Positions 26,837 through 35,604 of a DNA stretch of 64,000 nucleotides are shown one piece after another. This stretch comes from Promineifilum sp. (GTDB taxonomy: Bacteria; Chloroflexota; Anaerolineae; Promineifilales; Promineifilaceae): positions 21,810-85,809 of the forward strand of contig JAGOBF010000016.1 of assembly GCA_017983515.1 (NCBI GenBank), read 5' to 3'. The notes beneath the pieces were generated by a model that was not told the DNA's origin, made no database searches, and worked only from the letters and a program-made list of their open reading frames with translations. Position 1 is the stretch's first letter. The number at the start of each line of letters is the position of its first letter. Position numbers and translations under genes: made by a program.

Positions 26837-26883
26837 GCACCGTAGCGCTACTTGCTCTCACGAGGAGGTAGCGCTACGGTGCA
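26836..26883. repeat. 16-bp perfect inverted repeat with palindromic arms
   Basis: TGCACCGTAGCGCTAC (26836-26851) and GTAGCGCTACGGTGCA (26868-26883) with a 16-bp spacer. Each arm contains the 10-bp palindrome GTAGCGCTAC. It lies immediately after the terminator, with no T-run of its own. Confidence 0.85.
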
Positions 26884-27016
26884 GGTGAATAAGTAACTAC
26901 TCATAAGCACCACCTCCTCAGATTAAAGATGGCTGTGCGGCGTGGCCGCGAATAATATGGGCAGATTATGGCATATGAACCCGCACCTGTCAACCGTCAC
27001 TCATTTATGGTGGTAC

Positions 27017-28264
27017 TCAGGATGCCAGCTCGCGCAGGGTCTTCATGAGACGAGCGAGTTCATCCTCGGTGTTGTAGTGAGTGAAGCCAATGCGCACGAG
27101 GCCGCCGCTTTCGAGCACGCCCAGCCGCTCCATCACCGCGATGGCATAATAATGCCCATGCCAGACGAATATCCCTCGGTCGCCCAGATAGGTAGCCACT
27201 GCTTCGGGCGAGTGGCCGGCCAAACTGATGGCAAACGTCGGTGTGCGCCGCGACAGCTCTTCGACGTCGGTGATACCGTAGACGCGCAGCCCCGGCACTT
27301 GCGTTGCTTCCCGCAAAAATAGCTCGCTCAGCTCGGCCTCGTGCTGCTTAATGGCCTTCATGCCGCGCACCAACTGTTCGCGACGCGAGTCTTCGTGACC
27401 GCCCAGCGCGGCCAGATAGTCGACGGCCGCCGTGACCCCCGCCAAACTCTCGAAGCTCTGTGTGCCCGTTTCCCATTTGTGTGGCGGTTCATCTGCAGCG
27501 GGGCGCACTTTATAGGCTCTCAGTCGGTCCAGATGCTGGTACTTCCCATAGAGGACGCCGGTGTGCGGGCCAAAAAACTTATAAACCGAGCAGGCCAGAA
27601 AATCACAATCCAACGCCTGGACGTCAACCACATCGTGCGGCGCATAGTGAACGGCGTCGACGTAGACCATCGCTCCGGCGGTGTGGGCCATTTCGGCCAC
27701 CCTCCTAATGTCGGTGATCGTTCCGACAGCATTCGAGGCGTAGTTGACCGCCACAAGCCGCGTCCGTTCGTTCAACAAGTCGGACAAGGCGTCCAAGGCG
27801 AGGGTGCAGTCCTCGGGTTGAAAGTCCAGCCAGCGAACGGTGACGCCGTGATCCTCGGCCGCGCGCAGCCAGGGAGAAATATTGGCGTCATGGTCCAGCC
27901 GCGTCACGATAACCTCGTCACCCGGCTGCCATTCGGCGGCGATAGCCCGGCTCATGCTGAACGTTAGGCTGGTCATATTCTGGCCGAAGACGATTTCCTC
28001 CGGCCGCCGGGCATTGAGCATGTCCATCATGGCCGCTCGTGCGGCGTCGGCTGTGGCATCGGCCTCGCGGCTGGTCAGAAACGGCCCGCCCAGGTTACTG
28101 CTACCTCGTCGCAGGTACCCGGCCATCGCGTCAATGACGCGCTCCGGCGATTGGGTGCCGCCCGGGCCATCGAGGAAAATAGCCGGTTGGCCGTTGACGA
28201 TGCGTTGAAGCGCGGGAAATTGGGATCGTAATATTGTCGGGTCAAGGGTTGGGGTAGTCATCAT
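27017..28264 (-). CDS. Cysteine-desulfurase-like PLP enzyme (class V aminotransferase)
   Basis: 415 residues from ATG 28264, which has GGAG nine bases upstream; ATG 28279 would leave no ribosome site. Fold-type I PLP enzyme of the cysteine-desulfurase-like branch. Markers: FLDGPGGTQSPERVIDAM, GQNMTSLTFSMSRA, YVDAVHYAPHDVVDVQALDC for the cofactor Asp/His, and the Schiff-base Lys in SVYKFFGPHTGVLYGK. The DxxHYAPH pattern with Pro-His after the Lys loop is typical of this uncharacterised branch rather than IscS/SufS. No suf or isc genes are nearby, so a sulfur-transfer role is uncertain. A TATAAT (minus strand, 28291-28296) lies suitably upstream. Confidence 0.85.
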   Translation of the reverse strand: MMTTPTLDPTILRSQFPALQRIVNGQPAIFLDGPGGTQSPERVIDAMAGYLRRGSSNLGGPFLTSREADATADAARAAMMDMLNARRPEEIVFGQNMTSLTFSMSRAIAAEWQPGDEVIVTRLDHDANISPWLRAAEDHGVTVRWLDFQPEDCTLALDALSDLLNERTRLVAVNYASNAVGTITDIRRVAEMAHTAGAMVYVDAVHYAPHDVVDVQALDCDFLACSVYKFFGPHTGVLYGKYQHLDRLRAYKVRPAADEPPHKWETGTQSFESLAGVTAAVDYLAALGGHEDSRREQLVRGMKAIKQHEAELSELFLREATQVPGLRVYGITDVEELSRRTPTFAISLAGHSPEAVATYLGDRGIFVWHGHYYAIAVMERLGVLESGGLVRIGFTHYNTEDELARLMKTLRELAS

Positions 28265-28367
28265 GGGGACAATCTCCATATAATGGGTACATTATACCGC
28301 ATGAACACCACCTGAATAATAAACGTCAAAACGTAGCAGGATCAGCAGGTTGGATCATAATCGACTC

Positions 28368-29252
28368 ATGACAAGGCGAAAACCTTCCATGCCTTTATTG
28401 CACCGGCCGTCGGCAAGAAAGAGAAAACATATCAGCCTCATGGCCGTCTTCTTATTGCTCGCGGCGCTGACGGCCCAGCAACGGAGTTGGCAGGTCAGTG
28501 CCCTGCCTGCCTTGCAGACGGGAAGCTCTTCGAAAGCCGCCTATCTCCCGGCTATTTTCGGTTCCAGGACCAGCCCGATTTTTGACTTGGCCAAATTCAT
28601 GGTTGGGGATGGTCGCCTCTATGAAGTGCGCCACAACAGTGGTTCGCAGGCCCGCCATCAGACCCAGTTGGGCGGGGGGCATTTTTTTCATACCAAAGGG
28701 AACGAGATCAAGGCCGAATGGGAAGAACTATGGATCAAAGGCAACAACGTCTTTCGCGGCACAGACACCAGTCCGGGCAATAATCAATTTTATACGCTCT
28801 ATGAAAACGGACTTGCCGGCTCGGCCTGGAGTCCTCGCTACTGGAGCGTGGGCGATCTGTACGAGCGGAACCCCTACGTCGTCTTTCGTCGCAAGGATAA
28901 TTGCCAGATCGTAGCCAGCGGGTTCCAGCGTAGCTGGCTTCGCTTCGAGGGCTACTATCCTACCTACACTTTCCAGAGCGGCATCCGCCTGACCAACGTG
29001 ATCGAATTGACCTGGCTCTTGCAGAAAGAAGGCCAACCGATCGAAAGCTATTTCTATGCCGAATCATATGGACTGGTCGGCTGGGGAAGCGCGGACAGGG
29101 GCTATAGCTACATCAATGAAATCCACGCCCCTGGCCAGCGGCCGGACAACAAACGCGAGGTCATTAATTGCCTTAACGGAACTTTCAATGCTTTGCGCTA
29201 TAGTTCCGAACTGAACTTCGGCCCTTTGCCGCCCGGTTTCCGCGCCAAATAG
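28368..29252 (+). CDS. Secreted or membrane-anchored protein, unknown
   Basis: About 294 residues from ATG 28368; a TTG at 28350 is an alternative. Basic N-terminus and one hydrophobic segment (HISLMAVFLLLAALTA) form a signal peptide or anchor. The mature part has an aromatic-rich, beta-looking sequence (YLPAIFGSRTS; FYTLYENGLAGSAWSPRYWS; GYYPTYTFQSGIRLTNVIEL), ending near GPLPPGFRAK. Two cysteines (around 185 and 275) could form a disulfide outside the cell. I do not recognise the family. It is transcribed towards the acyl-CoA dehydrogenase but has its own intergenic gaps on both sides. Confidence 0.65.
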   Translation: MTRRKPSMPLLHRPSARKRKHISLMAVFLLLAALTAQQRSWQVSALPALQTGSSSKAAYLPAIFGSRTSPIFDLAKFMVGDGRLYEVRHNSGSQARHQTQLGGGHFFHTKGNEIKAEWEELWIKGNNVFRGTDTSPGNNQFYTLYENGLAGSAWSPRYWSVGDLYERNPYVVFRRKDNCQIVASGFQRSWLRFEGYYPTYTFQSGIRLTNVIELTWLLQKEGQPIESYFYAESYGLVGWGSADRGYSYINEIHAPGQRPDNKREVINCLNGTFNALRYSSELNFGPLPPGFRAK

Positions 29253-29259
29253 CCAACAC

Positions 29260-29288
29260 TTGACGCCGCTATCTCCGTGGGCTAAAAT
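29260..29288 (+). promoter_or_regulatory. Promoter of the acyl-CoA dehydrogenase gene
   Basis: TTGACG (29260-29265), 17-bp spacer, TAAAAT (29283-29288): five of six matches in each element. Confidence 0.7.
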
Positions 29289-29294
29289 GCCTGT

Positions 29295-29311
29295 ATAACG
29301 CAACGCGTTAT
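29295..29311. promoter_or_regulatory. Palindromic operator at the transcription start of the acyl-CoA dehydrogenase gene
   Basis: ATAACGC-AAC-GCGTTAT: perfect 7-bp arms around 3 bp, beginning six bases after the -10 element, so it covers the predicted +1. Position fits repression, for example by a TetR- or GntR-type fatty-acid-responsive regulator; no such gene is in the window. Confidence 0.55.
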
Positions 29312-29402
29312 GGCAGATTGCCGGCCCGCTCGTCGCGAGAAGCTGGGCCAATCGTCCCAATTGATCCGGACTTAACCACGCCAGGAACAGGAGAATGTAA
29401 GT

Positions 29403-30584
29403 ATGAGTGCCAACGGGCGAGATTCGGTCAACTTCCATCTGAATGAAGAACATCAGATGATTCAAAAGCTGGCGCGCGACTTTGCTCGCAATGAGATCGC
29501 GCCAAAGGCGGAGCACTACGACAAAACCCACGACTATCCCTGGCCGATCATCCGCAAGGCCCAGGAACTGGGCTTGACAACTATGGCCGTTCCCGAGGCT
29601 TATGGAGGCCTGGGGCTGAGCCTGTTTGAGGAGAGCATCGTCACCGAAGAACTGGCCTGGGGTTGTTCGGGCATCAGCACCGCCATCGGCGTCAATAGCC
29701 TGGGGATTCTGCCGATTATGATCTCCGGCAGCGAAGAGCAAAAGACCGAGTACGGCGGCCGCATGGCCGACGGTGAACTGTGCGCCTATTGCGTCACCGA
29801 ACCGGAAGCAGGTTCCGACGTGGCCGGCATCAAGACGACGGCCGTGCGCGACGGCGATCATTTCATCCTCAACGGCGGCAAGACTTTCATCACTGGGGCG
29901 ACCAACGCCAACTTCTACACCGTCCTGGCCTATACTCAGCCGGATATCCGCCAAGACCATCGACAGCGCTACAAGGGCATGAGCTTTTTCATCGTCCACC
30001 GCGACTGGGAAGGCGTCAGCGTGGGCAAACCGTTCGACAAGATGGGGCAACACGCCTCCGACACGGCCGAAGTGGTCTTCGATAACGTGCGCGTGCCGGC
30101 GACGCAAATGCTGGGCGAAGAGGGAACCGGCTTTGGCACCACGATGAAGGTCTTCGACAAGAGTCGCCCCACAGTGGCGGCGGGCGCGGTTGGCGTCGCC
30201 CAGCGCGCCCTCGACGAAGCCATCAAGTATGCCAAGGAGCGTCAGACGATGGGCCACCCCATCTGGCAGCATCAGGCTATCGGCCACATGATTGCTGATA
30301 TGGCGATGCAGGTCGAGGCGGCGCGGATGCTTGTCTGGCGCTCGGCGTGGGACTATGATCGCGGCGACCGTAACACGATTCACGCGGCCATGGCCAAGGC
30401 TTTTGCCGCCGACGCGGCCATGAAAGTAACTACCGACGCCGTCCAGGTCTTCGGCGGCTATGGCTATATGTCCGAGTACCCGGTCGAGAAGCTCATGCGC
30501 GACATTAAGATTTACCAGATTTACGAGGGTACCAGTCAGATTCAGCGCAATATTATCGTCCGCGAATTATTCCGCAGCCGATAG
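29403..30584 (+). CDS. Acyl-CoA dehydrogenase
   Basis: FAD-dependent alpha,beta-dehydrogenation of acyl-CoA, the first step of beta-oxidation or branched-chain acyl-CoA breakdown. 393 residues, full length, with the standard three domains: N-terminal helices, the AYCVTEPEAGSDVAG strand and C-terminal four-helix bundle. The catalytic Glu is in IYEGTSQIQRNII and the FAD/dimer motif is FGGYGYMSEYPVEKLMRD. Short/medium-chain or isobutyryl/isovaleryl type cannot be separated by eye. ATG 29403 follows a CAGGAGAATG ribosome site. It has its own promoter, an operator over +1, and a terminator at 30617, so it is a single-gene unit. Confidence 0.95.
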   Translation: MSANGRDSVNFHLNEEHQMIQKLARDFARNEIAPKAEHYDKTHDYPWPIIRKAQELGLTTMAVPEAYGGLGLSLFEESIVTEELAWGCSGISTAIGVNSLGILPIMISGSEEQKTEYGGRMADGELCAYCVTEPEAGSDVAGIKTTAVRDGDHFILNGGKTFITGATNANFYTVLAYTQPDIRQDHRQRYKGMSFFIVHRDWEGVSVGKPFDKMGQHASDTAEVVFDNVRVPATQMLGEEGTGFGTTMKVFDKSRPTVAAGAVGVAQRALDEAIKYAKERQTMGHPIWQHQAIGHMIADMAMQVEAARMLVWRSAWDYDRGDRNTIHAAMAKAFAADAAMKVTTDAVQVFGGYGYMSEYPVEKLMRDIKIYQIYEGTSQIQRNIIVRELFRSR

Positions 30585-30616
30585 CCTCTACACCTTCGAC
30601 GCTTCTCTGACTGATG

Positions 30617-30649
30617 AAACTCCCGACTGAACGAAGTCGGGAGTTTTTT
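30617..30649 (+). terminator. Intrinsic terminator
   Basis: AAACTCCCGACT (30617-30628), 6-nt loop, AGTCGGGAGTTT (30635-30646) running into a string of six Ts. Confidence 0.92.
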
Positions 30650-30723
30650 ATTGTGCAACACCGGCGTTAACTGCGCTCAACTTTTATCTCGCCGGCCGTT
30701 AAGTTTCGATTGAACCCCAACCC

Positions 30724-30752
30724 TTGTTAGTCCTATTTATCTACTTGATAAT
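30724..30752 (+). promoter_or_regulatory. Promoter of the iron ABC-transporter operon
   Basis: TTGTTA (30724-30729), 17-bp spacer, GATAAT (30747-30752), 35 bases upstream of the substrate-binding protein ATG. No DtxR-like palindrome is visible here. Confidence 0.55.
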
Positions 30753-30787
30753 TCGACCGATTTTGTCTAATGATTGAGGGAAATGAT

Positions 30788-31873
30788 ATGAAAATTCGCT
30801 ATTCGCTTGTCACATTATTCATGGTTGTCTTGGCCGGCATTGGTGTCGCCTGTGGTGGAGCCGCGCCGCCCGAACAGCCCGCGGCCGCGGCGGACACAAC
30901 CGTCAGCGGGGATGCTGCGGCCGAATCTGGTTCGCTCATTATTTATTCGGGCCGCAGCGAAAGCCTCATCGGCCCGCTCATCGCTCAATTTGAGGCCGCC
31001 ACCGACATAAAAGTTGATGTGCGCTACGGCAGCACGTCGGAGATGGCCGGTGTCCTTCTGGAAGAAGGTGACCGTAGCCCGGCCGACATCTTCTATGCCC
31101 AGGACCCCGGTGGGTTGGCGGCCGTACAGAAGGCTGGTCTGTTTCAGACATTGCCGGATTCGATTCTGGACGCTGTCCCGGAGCGCTTCCGGGCCACTGA
31201 CGGAACATGGGTGGGGGTCTCCGGCCGCGCGCGGGTGATTGTCTACAACACCGACGTGATTACTGATCCGGCCGGGCAACTTCCGGCCGACATCTATGAC
31301 TTCATCGATCCCCAGTGGGACGGGCGATTGGGCTGGGCGCCGACTAATGCATCTTTCCAGGCGATGGTCACCGCCATGCGCCACGTGTGGGGCGAGGAAA
31401 AGACACGTACGTGGCTGGAGGGAATTCAGGCCAATCATCCCCTGATCTTCGAGAGCAATACGCCTATTGTCGAAGCGGTTGGCGCGGGAGAGATCGATGC
31501 CGGTTTCGTTAATCACTACTATCTCTACCGCTTTTTGGCCGAGCAGGGCGAATCGTTCGCCGCGCGCAACTACTTTCTGCCGGGCGGCGGGCCGGGATCG
31601 CTCGTCATGGTGTCGGGTGCCGGCATCCTTGGTTCGGCCAAGAACAGCGAAAACGCCCAACGCTTCTTCGAATACCTGCTGTCTGAAACGGGCCAGCATT
31701 ATTTTGCCGAGCAGAGCTTTGAGTACCCCATTAGCCACGCGGGCGCCAGTCTGCCGGTCGATCTGCCACCAATCGCCGACCTGGAAGCCAGCGCGGCCCA
31801 TATCCCCATGAGTGATCTGGGCGACCTCCAGGGTACGCAAGACTTACTCATCGAGCTTGGGATTATCGATTAG
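30788..31873 (+). CDS. Ferric-iron ABC transporter, substrate-binding lipoprotein
   Basis: 361 residues from ATG 30788 (GAGGG seven bases upstream). Lipoprotein signal with GIGVAC as lipobox, then an Ala/Pro/Glu spacer and a class II periplasmic-binding fold of FbpA/FutA type: LIIYSGRSESLIGPLIAQFE, GSTSEMAGVLLEEG, and the tyrosine-rich iron-site segment NHYYLYRF. Such proteins capture Fe3+ outside the membrane. The permease and ATPase genes follow. A long hairpin separates it from the permease, as is common where the binding protein is made in excess. Confidence 0.9.
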   Translation: MKIRYSLVTLFMVVLAGIGVACGGAAPPEQPAAAADTTVSGDAAAESGSLIIYSGRSESLIGPLIAQFEAATDIKVDVRYGSTSEMAGVLLEEGDRSPADIFYAQDPGGLAAVQKAGLFQTLPDSILDAVPERFRATDGTWVGVSGRARVIVYNTDVITDPAGQLPADIYDFIDPQWDGRLGWAPTNASFQAMVTAMRHVWGEEKTRTWLEGIQANHPLIFESNTPIVEAVGAGEIDAGFVNHYYLYRFLAEQGESFAARNYFLPGGGPGSLVMVSGAGILGSAKNSENAQRFFEYLLSETGQHYFAEQSFEYPISHAGASLPVDLPPIADLEASAAHIPMSDLGDLQGTQDLLIELGIID

Positions 31874-32016
31874 ATTGTCGTTCTTAGGGCGGTGGACTTT
31901 GGAGTGAACCACGGTTAAAAACAAAGCTGATCGCCGGAAACTTGGAGTTTAACACGTCCCATTGACCCAACCTTAAGGCCCATCTTATAGTTACACCTAT
32001 TCCTAAAATTGAGCTA

Positions 32017-32066
32017 ATAGGTCGGCGCGTTATGCCGTTGAGAACTAATGGAACGCGCCGGCCTAT
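32017..32066 (+). other. Strong hairpin between binding-protein and permease genes
   Basis: ATAGGTCGGCGCGTT (32017-32031) pairs along its whole length with AACGCGCCGGCCTAT (32052-32066), with one U-G wobble and a 20-nt loop. It is followed only by CGGGTTT, so it is likelier an mRNA-stability or attenuation element than a full terminator. Confidence 0.7.
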
Positions 32067-32108
32067 CGGGTTTAGTTGAGGGAGCCTTTCGAATCGTTAC
32101 TTAAGCAA

Positions 32109-33794
32109 ATGAGTATTTTTGAACTGGTCAATGGGGGCGTCTGGGGCGCGCGGAGGGCGCGAGAACGTTCGATCTCAGACGGCCGCCGGCGCTGGACGGT
32201 TTCCCATTCTTTCTTTCTCTTCCTGCTGGCAGCTACAGTCGTTAGCCTCATCCTGCTGGTGCCTGGCTATTTGATGCTGCGCGCCGCCGAAGCCGGTTCG
32301 GCTACGGTCGATACGTTGCTCTCCGCGCGCACGTGGGTCACGCTGGGCAATACGCTGCTGTTGACCGGAGCGGTGGTGGTCTCAACCGCCGCCATTAGCC
32401 TGCCGCTGGCCTGGCTTGTCACATCGTCGGATTTGCCGGGACGTCGGATTTGGGGTGTTCTGGTCGCGCTGCCGTTGGTCGTTCCCAGCTACGTGGCCGC
32501 CTATCTCTATGTCTCGTTGCTCAGCCCGGTCGGTGTCGTCCAGCAATTATTGGCCCCATTTACGGGCATCCAACGCCTGCCGCCGATTTATGGCTTTCCC
32601 GGTGCGTGGCTGGTGCTGACCCTCATCACCTATCCCTTCACCTATCTGACCGTCCGCTCGGCCATGAAGCGCCTGGACCCCTCGCTGCTGGAGGCCGCGC
32701 GCAGCCTGGGGCATTCGCCGGTGCGGGCTTTTGGGCGCATCACCTTGCCCATGTTGCGGCCGTCGCTGGTGGCCGGCAGCTTGCTCGTCGCTCTATATTG
32801 CCTGCGCGACTTCGGCGCCGTCAACCTGCTCCAATACGGAACGTTCACCCGCGTTATCTATAATCGCTATCAGGCCTATCGACTGGATGAGGCCGCGGCC
32901 ATGGCCCTTTTGCTGGTCGGGCTGACGGGTGTGTTCCTCTTCCTCGACCATCGCAGCCGCGGACGCAGCCGGTATGCGCGGCTGTCGGCCGGGGCGGCGC
33001 GCGTAAGCTCGCCGGCGCGGCTGGGCCTGTGGAAATGGCCGGCGTTGCTGTTCGTGGGAGTGATCGTCCTGTTCGCGCTCGTGCTGCCCGCAGGCGGATT
33101 AGCCTATTGGCTGTGGCGTGGCGTGAACCAGGATTGGCTTGTGCGCGATCTGTCGCAGACCTCGCAGAACGTCACACCGTTGCTTAACCTGGTTCGCCCG
33201 GCCTGGAACTCGTTAACTGTGGCCTTGGGCGCGGCCGTGTTGACTATCGGACTGGCATTGCCGGTCACGATCCTGGCCGTACGCAAGCCAAGCTCTTTGT
33301 CCCACTGGCTGGAGCGCCTGGCTTATGCCGGATCGGCCCTGCCCGGCATCGTCATAGCCCTGGCGTTCGTCTTCATGGGCGTCAACTATGCGCGTCCGCT
33401 CTATCAGACGTTGCCGATGCTTCTTATCGCCTACGTCGTGCTATTCCTGCCCCAGGCAGTTGGCGCCGAGCGCAGCTCATTGCTGCAAGTGTCGCCCAAG
33501 CTCGAAGAGGCCGGACGCTCCCTGGGTCAACGGCCGTCCCAGGTCTTCCGGCGCATCACCTTGCCGTTGGTCCGGCCGGGGCTAGTAGCCGCCGGGGCTA
33601 TGGTATTTCTGACGGCCATGAAGGAGTTGCCGACGACGCTGATCCTCAGCCCCATCGGCTTTAATACGCTGGCCGTCCAGGTGTGGGCCAATATCAGTGA
33701 AGCCTTCTTTGCCCGGGCGGCCGCGCCGACGCTCCTGCTGATCCTGCTCTCTTCCGTCCCTCTGGCCCTATTCATGTTGCGGGATGACTCCTAA
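32109..33794 (+). CDS. Ferric-iron ABC transporter, fused permease
   Basis: 561 residues from ATG 32109 (TTG 32076 also open). A double-length FbpB-type permease in which two MetI-like halves are fused. Each half has about six membrane helices and an EAA loop that contacts the ATPase: EAARSLGHSPVRAFGRITLP (first) and EAGRSLGQRPSQVFRRITLP (second). A basic cytoplasmic N-terminus precedes the first helix (SHSFFLFLLAATVVSLILLV). It overlaps the ATPase start by 11 bp, indicating coupled translation. Confidence 0.92.
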   Translation: MSIFELVNGGVWGARRARERSISDGRRRWTVSHSFFLFLLAATVVSLILLVPGYLMLRAAEAGSATVDTLLSARTWVTLGNTLLLTGAVVVSTAAISLPLAWLVTSSDLPGRRIWGVLVALPLVVPSYVAAYLYVSLLSPVGVVQQLLAPFTGIQRLPPIYGFPGAWLVLTLITYPFTYLTVRSAMKRLDPSLLEAARSLGHSPVRAFGRITLPMLRPSLVAGSLLVALYCLRDFGAVNLLQYGTFTRVIYNRYQAYRLDEAAAMALLLVGLTGVFLFLDHRSRGRSRYARLSAGAARVSSPARLGLWKWPALLFVGVIVLFALVLPAGGLAYWLWRGVNQDWLVRDLSQTSQNVTPLLNLVRPAWNSLTVALGAAVLTIGLALPVTILAVRKPSSLSHWLERLAYAGSALPGIVIALAFVFMGVNYARPLYQTLPMLLIAYVVLFLPQAVGAERSSLLQVSPKLEEAGRSLGQRPSQVFRRITLPLVRPGLVAAGAMVFLTAMKELPTTLILSPIGFNTLAVQVWANISEAFFARAAAPTLLLILLSSVPLALFMLRDDS

Positions 33795-34884
33795 CGCCGT
33801 TACCGTCTCCGACCCAACCGGCGAACAGGTCACGACGCCGCAACCGGTGGCCCTGCGCTGCCGTGGGTTGGTCAAGCACTTTGCCCAACAACCCGTCGTT
33901 CGTGGTGTGTCGTTTGTTGTTGCTCCGGGCGATATTCTTGTCCTGGTGGGGCCGAGTGGTTGCGGCAAGACGACGACATTGCGTCTCCTGGCCGGGTTTG
34001 AGCGCTTGGATAGCGGCCTTATCGAGATCGATGGCCGCATTGTGGCCGATGATGAGCGTCACCTGCCGCCGGAGCGCCGCCGGGTGGGCATGGTATTCCA
34101 GGACTATGCTCTTTTTCCCCACCTGACCGTCGGCCAAAACGTCGGCTTTGCGCTGGGAAAGAGCCAGCCTGACCGGGAGCGGATATCCCAGTTGTTGACG
34201 TTTGTCGGATTGCCCGGCCAGGAGCAAAAGATGCCCCATGAGCTTTCCGGCGGCGAGCAGCAGCGCGTCTCGTTGGCGCGGGCGCTCTCGACCCGGCCGG
34301 CCATCCTGCTACTCGACGAGCCGTTCTCGAATTTGGATGCATCTCTCCGAGCGGAAATGCGTTCCGAGGTACGCTCTCTATTGAAAAGCAGCGGCACGAC
34401 GGCCGTTTTTGTCACCCACGATCAGGAAGAGGCCCTATTGCTGGGCGATCAGGTGGGCGTGATGCGTGATGGTCAGCTGGAGCAGATCGGCACACCCGAA
34501 GACATCTTCCACCGGCCGCAAACGCGTTTCGTCGCCGAATTCCTGGGACAAACACGCTTTATGCATGGCCTCGTCGCCGCCGACGGAATCAGCTGCGTCC
34601 TGGGTCATTTATCCAGGCGCGCTTCGTCGCCCGTAGGCAGCGAGGTGGAGATAGCGCTCAGGCCGGATGATGTGACCTTTGCCGCCGATGAAGATGGCGA
34701 CGGCCGCGTCCTTTCGCGCCGGTTCACAGGCATCTCCTATCTCTATCAGATCGGCCTGCCCGACGGGACAATCGTCCAAAGTCTCCAGCCACACGAAATG
34801 CGCGTGAAAGAAGGGACGGCCGTCCGCGTGCACTTCACCGCTGAGGCTTCTCCGCCTGTCTTCTACCACGGACAAGCGTTATAA
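33784..34884 (+). CDS. Ferric-iron ABC transporter, ATP-binding subunit
   Basis: 366-residue FbpC/PotA-like ATPase: Walker A GPSGCGKTTTLRLLAGFE, Q-loop VFQDYALFPHLTVGQNV, signature LSGGEQQRVSLARAL, Walker B AILLLDEPFSNLD, His-switch VFVTHDQEEALLLGD. The C-terminal third (about 245-366) is a TOBE-type OB domain that in FbpC relatives may sense substrate. Start ATG lies inside the permease 3' end. Together with the two upstream genes it makes a complete importer. Confidence 0.93.
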   Translation: MTPNAVTVSDPTGEQVTTPQPVALRCRGLVKHFAQQPVVRGVSFVVAPGDILVLVGPSGCGKTTTLRLLAGFERLDSGLIEIDGRIVADDERHLPPERRRVGMVFQDYALFPHLTVGQNVGFALGKSQPDRERISQLLTFVGLPGQEQKMPHELSGGEQQRVSLARALSTRPAILLLDEPFSNLDASLRAEMRSEVRSLLKSSGTTAVFVTHDQEEALLLGDQVGVMRDGQLEQIGTPEDIFHRPQTRFVAEFLGQTRFMHGLVAADGISCVLGHLSRRASSPVGSEVEIALRPDDVTFAADEDGDGRVLSRRFTGISYLYQIGLPDGTIVQSLQPHEMRVKEGTAVRVHFTAEASPPVFYHGQAL

Positions 34885-34899
34885 TTCACCCTATTCGTT

Positions 34900-35469
34900 A
34901 TGGATGTTAATGAGGCCATTCGCACCCGCCGGACAATTGCCAAGTTCACGGATGATCCCGTTTCCGTCGACACCCTGGTCGGACTACTCTCGGCCGGAAT
35001 TTGGGCTCCCAATCATCGCCTGACCGAACCCTGGCGTTTTGTGATCCTCGGGCCGGAAACGCGGCGCGAATTGGCCGGGCGCTTCGCCGACTTGAAAGCC
35101 AACAAGGTTCCGGCGGAGGACGTTGCGCGATGGGCGCGAATTCGCGCGGAACACGAGCGCAAGTTTCAATCGATTCCGGCCATCGTCGCCGTGGCCGCGG
35201 CCAATGGCGCCGACGAGATAGGCCGTCGCGAGGATTTCGCGGCCACGGCCTGTGCTATCCAGAATATTCAGTTGACGGCCTGGGCCGAGGGCATCGGCGT
35301 CAAATGGAGTACCTCCGGCTTGATTCGTGATCCACTGGCCTACGACCTGTTGGACATCAACCCGACTCAGTTTGAAATAATCGGCTTTCTGTTCATCGGC
35401 TACCCCGCTGAAATTCCAGTGCGCGACCGTAAGCGCCCACTATCTGAGGTGATTTGGCAGACACCTTAG
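34900..35469 (+). CDS. Nitroreductase-family flavoprotein
   Basis: 189-residue FMN-dependent NAD(P)H oxidoreductase: N-terminal IRTRRTIAKFTDDPV with the phosphate-binding Arg pair, SAGIWAPNHRLTEPWRFVIL, and the GIGVKWSTSG strand and GFLFIGYPAE near the C-terminus. This is the RutE/YdjA-like single-domain form. Position 15 bp after the iron transporter ATPase suggests cotranscription and possibly ferric-chelate reduction, although a TATAAT at 34880-34885 could give it its own promoter. Substrate unknown. Confidence 0.88.
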   Translation: MDVNEAIRTRRTIAKFTDDPVSVDTLVGLLSAGIWAPNHRLTEPWRFVILGPETRRELAGRFADLKANKVPAEDVARWARIRAEHERKFQSIPAIVAVAAANGADEIGRREDFAATACAIQNIQLTAWAEGIGVKWSTSGLIRDPLAYDLLDINPTQFEIIGFLFIGYPAEIPVRDRKRPLSEVIWQTP

Positions 35470-35604
35470 GTACACCACACTTTTTAGGAACTGGTCAGCT
35501 AGCCGTTGTGCCGACGTTGCCGTCCGTATTCGTTTGACGGGCAAGGGATGCGACGTTAAATTAGGTGAGACCTGCTTAGATTTATGCAGATTCTCATCGA
35601 GTGA

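Noticed and set aside
29064..30383. 439-codon minus-strand frame
   Set aside because: It mirrors acyl-CoA dehydrogenase, whose motifs are all intact on the plus strand. The long frame is a by-product of GC-rich codons.
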